64,000 nt of DNA from VRUE01 sp963704505 (GTDB lineage Bacteria; Actinomycetota; Thermoleophilia; Solirubrobacterales; 70-9), in assembly GCA_963704505.1 (NCBI GenBank), contig OY969912.1, forward strand, positions 1-64,000, given 5' to 3'. The first letter of the stretch is position 1. Each line of letters begins with the position of its first letter. Positions 59,350 to 64,000 of the stretch are shown one piece after another. The notes under the pieces are model-generated. The model did no database searches and was not told where the DNA came from. It saw nothing but the letters and a program-made list of their open reading frames with translations. The position numbers and the translations under genes are program-made.

Positions 59350-61652
59350 CGACTGCCGCCGCCCTTCTTGTGGTGCTTCGTCTTGTGCTTCTTTTTATTG
59401 ACGCACTTGCCCTTCTTCCTGACCTGGCTCCGTTTGCACATCGGTTTCGGCAGGACCAGGGGTGAGTTGCCCTTGCTCGGACGCGTGGTGCTCGGGTTCG
59501 GGTCTTCGGGTTCGGGAGGAAGGGGCTGACAGGCGTCCCCGAAGCACGGGATCGGGGTCGGGGGCTCGGGGAACCCGCCGTCCACCCGTGCGTCGTAGAC
59601 GTCCGTCTTGCCGGGCGGGTCAGCCTGCACGAGAGATCCGCTGGTGAGGAAAAACACATCGGACCCATCCGCGGATGCGTCGATGAACGAGGAGGGACCG
59701 AGAGCCCGACCGCTGGAGATGAGGCTGATGCAGCCGCTCGCTTTCGCGCAGTTCCCAGAGCCGCTCGCCTCCCACTGGTAGACGTCCTGGGCGTTGTTCG
59801 TGTCCTGAAGCGAGATGGCGTCGGCGCTGTTGAAGTACACGCGGTCGGAGTCGGCGGAGAGAACGCGCGGCTTGTAGGCACGCGGGGCGTTGTAGCCCAC
59901 CCCATTTGGACTCGCGCCCGGCAGGCTGGATTTGCCGATCGCCCGTTCACCGGATGGGTTGCATGAGACGCAGAGAAGGGCGCCGGGGGTCGCGCCTGCA
60001 GGCGCCGTGTAACGGTAGACCTCGTCGAAGCCATTGTTGTCAAAGGTCGGCGATTCGGCGCTGGAGACGAAGACGAGGTGGGTCCCGTCGGCGCTCACCC
60101 GCGCCGTCCCGCTCGTCGGCGGGAAGTTGCCCGCGACGCCTGGAAGAGCGACCGCGGTTGTCGTGCCGGAGTGCCAGAGGGAGATCCCGGCGGCGGTCTG
60201 GAAGTAGACGTAGCTGCCGTCAGCCGAAGTGCCGAGCACCCCCTGGACGTCTTCGCCGGGCGTCAGGTCCTGGGCCACGCCGCCGCCGATGAGGAAGCGG
60301 AAGAGGTGTTTGTCCCGGAGGTAATAGGCGACCGAGCCATCGGCGGAGGCGGTCTGGAACCTCGCGCCGGCTTCGTCGTCGTCGTCGACGGCGATCGTTT
60401 CGGCACCGTTGCGGACGTAGAGTTCCGTTTCTGCCGAGTCGGTCCAGTAGACGCGGGAGCCGTCTGCTGAGATCGCGCGGCTCTGCGCGGCGAGGACGGC
60501 GCCGGGTGCTCCCGTGGCCTGGCCGGGCTTGAGGTTCAGCAGTCCAAGGGACGAGCCTGATTTCTCATAGAGATTCTGCTTCGCCGGATTGCATTCGCCG
60601 TCGCTCCCGGCGACTTCGGTCGCGTCGAGGGTCAGCGCTGCACAGGTCGATATGACGATGTGCGCGAGGTCCGGCGTGGCGCCCGCGAATTCAAGTTCGA
60701 AGTCCTCGGCGCCGAGCACCAGGGAGCTGAGATCAGTTGCGTCCAGCAATCCTTTCGAGGAGCCACTCAGACTGTCGCGAACGTAGTAGTTGCGGAACCC
60801 GGCCGGGGCTCCCGACCCCGGCAGCGGCGGGTTGGCCACCGGACACTGTTTGGTGGCGCTGGTCCGACAGCGGCGCCCGTTGCTGAACAGTGCGTCGCCG
60901 AGATCGTCGGAGAAGAGCTGGTAGGGGACTCCGGCCGTCTGAGATTCGGGGTAGCTGCCCGATTCGGCCGCCGGGGTCACGTTGGCGGTGGTCCAACCGC
61001 CACCGGAACGCGTCGAGACATACTGGCTCGCGCCGGGTGCGCCCGAGCCATCGGCTCCGAACGATGTTGCCGAGCTGTAGGTCACCGCGCCGCCGCCGGA
61101 GGCCGCCTGCAGCACTCCGCCGCCGAAGTTCCCACCGAAACCTTGGATCTGGCCGCCGTTCTTGTTGACCGGCGAGACCAGCTCCCACCCACGATTGTCG
61201 GGCAGTTCGAAAACGACCCCGGATTCATCGGTGGTCAGAACCCGGGAGTTGCCCTGCTGGGTCCCGAATTCGTTGTGGGCGACGATGCGGAAGCGATAGG
61301 CAGTTGCCGTTTTCAACCCGCCGATGTGTTCGGACGCATTCGGATTGCCCGTTCCCAGTGCCTTTTCGGCTGATCCGGGGGCCCGCAGGGCCCCGGCAAA
61401 CCCCTGCTCCTCGAAGGTCGTCTCCGGCGTGTATTCGAAGAAGTAGGTCGTGGTCGCCCCATTCGGTTCGACCAGTGCCTTGAGGTCCGCCCCCGTGGGC
61501 GAGACTTTTTCCGCGTAGGTGGCGGCGACAATCGGCTTGCCCGCCGCCAACGCGTCGGTGGTCGGCCCGATCAGCAAGGTCGCGGCCGCGGCGGCGACTG
61601 CCGCGACGACGCGCCCGCTATTACCCCAGTCCCGTGCCCTAGTGCTTGACAC
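59346..61652 (-). CDS. Exported fibronectin-like/propeller-like protein, type B (B3)
   Basis: 768 residues; start GTG 61652 within the A4 end. Signal segment about 15-37. The fibronectin-like domain (about 40-135) is followed by GWELVSPVNKNGGQIQG, propeller-like blades (SADGSRVYWTDSAETELYVR, GTSADGSYVYFQTAAGISLW), LLCVSCNPSGERA, VYDARVDGGFP and PCFGDACQPLPP. The tail is Lys/His-rich (KKKHKTKHHKKGGG). It is the counterpart of B1, with the same neighbours in the same order. Confidence 0.87.
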   Translation of the reverse strand: MSSTRARDWGNSGRVVAAVAAAAATLLIGPTTDALAAGKPIVAATYAEKVSPTGADLKALVEPNGATTTYFFEYTPETTFEEQGFAGALRAPGSAEKALGTGNPNASEHIGGLKTATAYRFRIVAHNEFGTQQGNSRVLTTDESGVVFELPDNRGWELVSPVNKNGGQIQGFGGNFGGGVLQAASGGGAVTYSSATSFGADGSGAPGASQYVSTRSGGGWTTANVTPAAESGSYPESQTAGVPYQLFSDDLGDALFSNGRRCRTSATKQCPVANPPLPGSGAPAGFRNYYVRDSLSGSSKGLLDATDLSSLVLGAEDFELEFAGATPDLAHIVISTCAALTLDATEVAGSDGECNPAKQNLYEKSGSSLGLLNLKPGQATGAPGAVLAAQSRAISADGSRVYWTDSAETELYVRNGAETIAVDDDDEAGARFQTASADGSVAYYLRDKHLFRFLIGGGVAQDLTPGEDVQGVLGTSADGSYVYFQTAAGISLWHSGTTTAVALPGVAGNFPPTSGTARVSADGTHLVFVSSAESPTFDNNGFDEVYRYTAPAGATPGALLCVSCNPSGERAIGKSSLPGASPNGVGYNAPRAYKPRVLSADSDRVYFNSADAISLQDTNNAQDVYQWEASGSGNCAKASGCISLISSGRALGPSSFIDASADGSDVFFLTSGSLVQADPPGKTDVYDARVDGGFPEPPTPIPCFGDACQPLPPEPEDPNPSTTRPSKGNSPLVLPKPMCKRSQVRKKGKCVNKKKHKTKHHKKGGGSR

Positions 61653-64000
61653 GGCCCGACTTGTGCTTCTTCTTGCCCTTCTTCTCGCACTTGCCGGCGA
61701 CCTTCGGCGTGGTGTCGTAGGACTTGCCGTTCTGAGCGTCGAACTTGATGCTCGCGTTCGGACGGGCGCAGAAGCCGTCGCTCATCACGATCAGTCCCTT
61801 CTTGCCACCGAAAAGGGTGAGCGAGAACTTCGAAACCGGAACGTCGGGGACGGCTTCGAAGGTATTTCGAAGGGCACCTTTCACCGAATCGGTCGTCCCG
61901 GCGAGCGCCACTTCGATCGGCTGCGAAGACGGGCCCTGAAGGGCGGCGACGAGGTCAGGCAGCTCGTGTTCCGGATTCGCCCGCAGGTAAACCGGACCGG
62001 CCAGGGTGTAGCCGAGCAGCGGGGTGGTTGCCGTCGCCTTTCCGTAGATCGACCCGGCCGGACAATTATGCGCGGCAAAGTCCACCCGGGTGCAGACCGT
62101 TTTGATGTGAGCGTTGTCGAGGAAGGCCGCGTTCGGCAACTTGACCTGGGCTCCGGCGATATTTGCATCGCCGGGGCGGGCGGTCAGGTCGGCCTGCAGG
62201 CTCGGGTGGGCGCGGCGGCTGGTCGAGCCCTTCAGCGACAGTTTCAGCGTCGGTTTGAAGGGGAGCGCTTCGCACTCGCCGACCTGGAAATGGCTCGCGA
62301 GCGAGGCATTTTGGCCGACCAGCGAGGTGGCGAGGCCCCCGATCTGGGCCGGCGCGCAACTGGTCGGGTTCTTGGTGAATTGACTGCGATCGAGACTGAG
62401 CGCGATCGAGCGGAGGTCAAGTGGGATCCCCTTCAGAATCGAAGGGAAGGGATCCGAGACCGTGCGGACCGCCGCGGTCACCGGGTCGATGTAGAGGGCG
62501 TTCCTGACCACCACGTTGCCGAGGTCGAAGGGACCGGCAACCGCGGGAGTGATCACGGCAAGACTCACCGGGGCGCCTTTGTAGGGTCCCGCCAGGTAGG
62601 CCGATCCCGTTGTGAAGTAAGGGGTCGGCCCTGCTCCGGCTCCGACGGTGACCGTGCCGACCTTCGAGGCGGCCGGACAGCTCGGGCCGGCCAGCTCGTC
62701 GCGCCCGCTCCGGGTCGCTGCCGTTGCCAGGGCGGCGTTGGAACAGCTCGCCGCACCGGCGAGTTTTGCGATCAGTCCCTTCGGCAGATTCGTGTTGATA
62801 CCGGTCAGCTGCTGGGTGCCGTCGGCACGGGACAGCTTGAGGATGAAGGGCGAATAGGCCCCGGCGGTCGAGTCGACCGTTCCGGCTTCAAAGCGCGGGC
62901 TGTTGGGCTCCGCCCCTTCGCTGGACACGCACGGCGCACCGCCGGCTCCCTGTTCGATTTCAAATGAGTCGGCGGGGTGGGTGGTCGCCCCTTCAGGGAA
63001 GGACCATGGAGTCATGACCGTTTTGATGTCGTATTTGCCACAGGCGACCGGGGTCTTCAGCGGCGCGTTCGCGCCCCTGAAGAATTCGAGGTCCAGATCT
63101 TCAAACGGAAGCTGTGGACCGTTCTTGACCGTCGCGGTCAGCTCACCGGTTGTCGGGTCGGCTTCGACGTTGCTCGGGAGCTTCAGCACCACTCCGGTCT
63201 TCGGGTCATAGCTGGTGATGTAGATCGCGATGGTCGAGCCGAACGGATTCTGGTTCTGGCTGGCGAGGTAGATCGAGCCCTCGAGTGGGTGATCGACCAA
63301 TGGGGTTTCGATTTTGACCGAACCGAGCCTTGACGCCGGCGGGCAGTTCTCCGGTTCGTCGGTGAATTCGGCTTCTTCGTCGCCGACCGCGGTGAGCATC
63401 CCGATCTGAGCCGGCGTGCAGGCGTCGAGCCCGTTGGCCGAAGAGGGATTGATCGTGTAGCCGGGCGGGAAATCGACGACGGCGTCGCGAAGGTGCGCTG
63501 CCGTGGTGCCGAAGGCGTCCGCGTTCTGAGGAATGTGGAGGTGGAATTCGAAGCCCGATGGGGTGTCTGCCGCATTGGTCGTCGGCTTGGCTTTGATCGA
63601 TGGGTCGAATTCGAGGGCGTTGCAGCCTTCCATTCCTTCCGACACCGCGGCAGGTGGGGCCACGAGCAAGCTCGGAAACTGCCAGGTGGTCGCCGTCATC
63701 GTGGTGACCGACGGGCCGTTGCATGAAGTCGGGTTCGAGAGGACGGGGAAGCGAGGTTCTTCGCTTTCTTCGTCTTCTTCGAGTTCTTCGCCGTTTTCGC
63801 GGGCTTCTTCTTCGCGCCCGTTCGGGTACGGCATGTTCGTGAATTCGACCGCCCGCGGCAGGAAGCGTTCTTTGTCGTGACCCGGATCGGCCGGCACGCC
63901 CCAGATCGAGACGCTCGAGTTGTAGAGCACGGCCGAGTGGTTGATGTTGGTGAGTGTCACGTTGACTCCGTAGTCGCTTCCACCTCGAACCGTGAAGTTG
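61639..64000 (-). CDS. Giant exported repeat protein, type A (A4), N-terminus beyond window
   Basis: The frame is open to the window edge, with upstream codons NFTVRGGSDYGVNVTLTN, so the true start lies beyond 64000. At least 787 residues are present. The internal Cys units are CPPASRLGSVKIETPLVDH, CPAASKVGTVTVGAG, and CPAGSIYGKATATTPLLGY. It shares SIWGVPADPGHDKE with A2 (FWGVPASSTHDE), which identifies it as the A2 counterpart. The C-terminal basic tail is KKGKKKHKSGRVKH. Its stop overlaps the B3 start by 14 bp. Confidence 0.86.
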   Translation of the reverse strand, partial: NFTVRGGSDYGVNVTLTNINHSAVLYNSSVSIWGVPADPGHDKERFLPRAVEFTNMPYPNGREEEARENGEELEEDEESEEPRFPVLSNPTSCNGPSVTTMTATTWQFPSLLVAPPAAVSEGMEGCNALEFDPSIKAKPTTNAADTPSGFEFHLHIPQNADAFGTTAAHLRDAVVDFPPGYTINPSSANGLDACTPAQIGMLTAVGDEEAEFTDEPENCPPASRLGSVKIETPLVDHPLEGSIYLASQNQNPFGSTIAIYITSYDPKTGVVLKLPSNVEADPTTGELTATVKNGPQLPFEDLDLEFFRGANAPLKTPVACGKYDIKTVMTPWSFPEGATTHPADSFEIEQGAGGAPCVSSEGAEPNSPRFEAGTVDSTAGAYSPFILKLSRADGTQQLTGINTNLPKGLIAKLAGAASCSNAALATAATRSGRDELAGPSCPAASKVGTVTVGAGAGPTPYFTTGSAYLAGPYKGAPVSLAVITPAVAGPFDLGNVVVRNALYIDPVTAAVRTVSDPFPSILKGIPLDLRSIALSLDRSQFTKNPTSCAPAQIGGLATSLVGQNASLASHFQVGECEALPFKPTLKLSLKGSTSRRAHPSLQADLTARPGDANIAGAQVKLPNAAFLDNAHIKTVCTRVDFAAHNCPAGSIYGKATATTPLLGYTLAGPVYLRANPEHELPDLVAALQGPSSQPIEVALAGTTDSVKGALRNTFEAVPDVPVSKFSLTLFGGKKGLIVMSDGFCARPNASIKFDAQNGKSYDTTPKVAGKCEKKGKKKHKSGRVKH

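Noticed and set aside
61519..62967. Plus-strand 482-codon frame opposite A4
   Set aside because: Antisense shadow of a gene whose homologs on the minus strand share motifs.
63000..64000. A start codon for A4 inside the window at 63960
   Set aside because: The frame continues upstream with NFTVRGGSDYGV, and close relatives have about 150 more N-terminal residues with a signal peptide, so the gene is truncated by the window edge.

Overview
The window reads as a high-GC chromosome segment of an actinobacterium, most likely class Thermoleophilia (Solirubrobacterales-like). This is inferred from the zinc-ribbon rpmG-secE-nusG-rplKA-rplJL-rpoB order, the GTG/TTG starts, the general gene content and the large secreted repeat proteins. 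No rRNA, CRISPR array or recognisable insertion sequence was seen.

Region 1 (1-5930, minus strand) is the transcription/translation operon rpmG-secE-nusG-rplK-rplA-rplJ-rplL-rpoB. It carries an L10-type leader before rplJ and a hairpin plus T-tract attenuator before rpoB. L10, L1 and SecE have unusual charged extensions. Region 2 (6020-10806) holds an ECF sigma factor, an acyl-CoA dehydrogenase, an SDR oxidoreductase, a bacterial SET-domain protein and two small accessory proteins. Region 3 (10890-21909) is a four-gene, tightly coupled operon of giant exported proteins in the order B2-A2-B1-A1. B denotes a fibronectin-like domain plus propeller-like repeats; A denotes about 950 aa with four copies of a cysteine-bearing repeat I do not recognise. 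A TTGACA promoter and a leader hairpin precede it.

Region 4 (21986-29425) contains two identical tRNA-Thr(GGT) genes flanking a flavoprotein gene, then an integrative-element remnant (hypothetical genes, SEC-C protein, tyrosine recombinase, excisionase-like protein). Region 5 (29437-36814) is an envelope/metal module: two COG4705-type membrane proteins, UppP, a two-component system, a ZIP transporter and a DedA protein. Five copies of a TCTCATCT box lie upstream of its genes, and a 28-bp DtxR/MntR-like palindrome lies upstream of ZIP. Region 6 (36933-44515) has a secreted His-tailed protein, a PadR-regulated membrane protein, and a redox operon (ferric-reductase-like, ApbE, acidic membrane protein, cytochrome b561-like) with a second two-component system and its own direct-repeat boxes, then a CDF transporter.

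Region 7 (44496-51974) has a methyltransferase divergent from BlaI/M56-peptidase/P450 around a BlaI-type operator. It is followed by a scar (truncated cation-transporter gene, decayed copy of an island gene, 5' half of tRNA-Thr) and a TetR-controlled ABC1-kinase/P450 pair. Region 8 (52014-64000) has a secreted SCP-repeat protein, a third tRNA-Thr(GGT), a DUF427 protein, a terminator, and a second exported-protein cluster. That cluster (A4-B3-A3, then an NHL-repeat protein) repeats the A2-B1-A1 order of region 3 and continues beyond the right edge.
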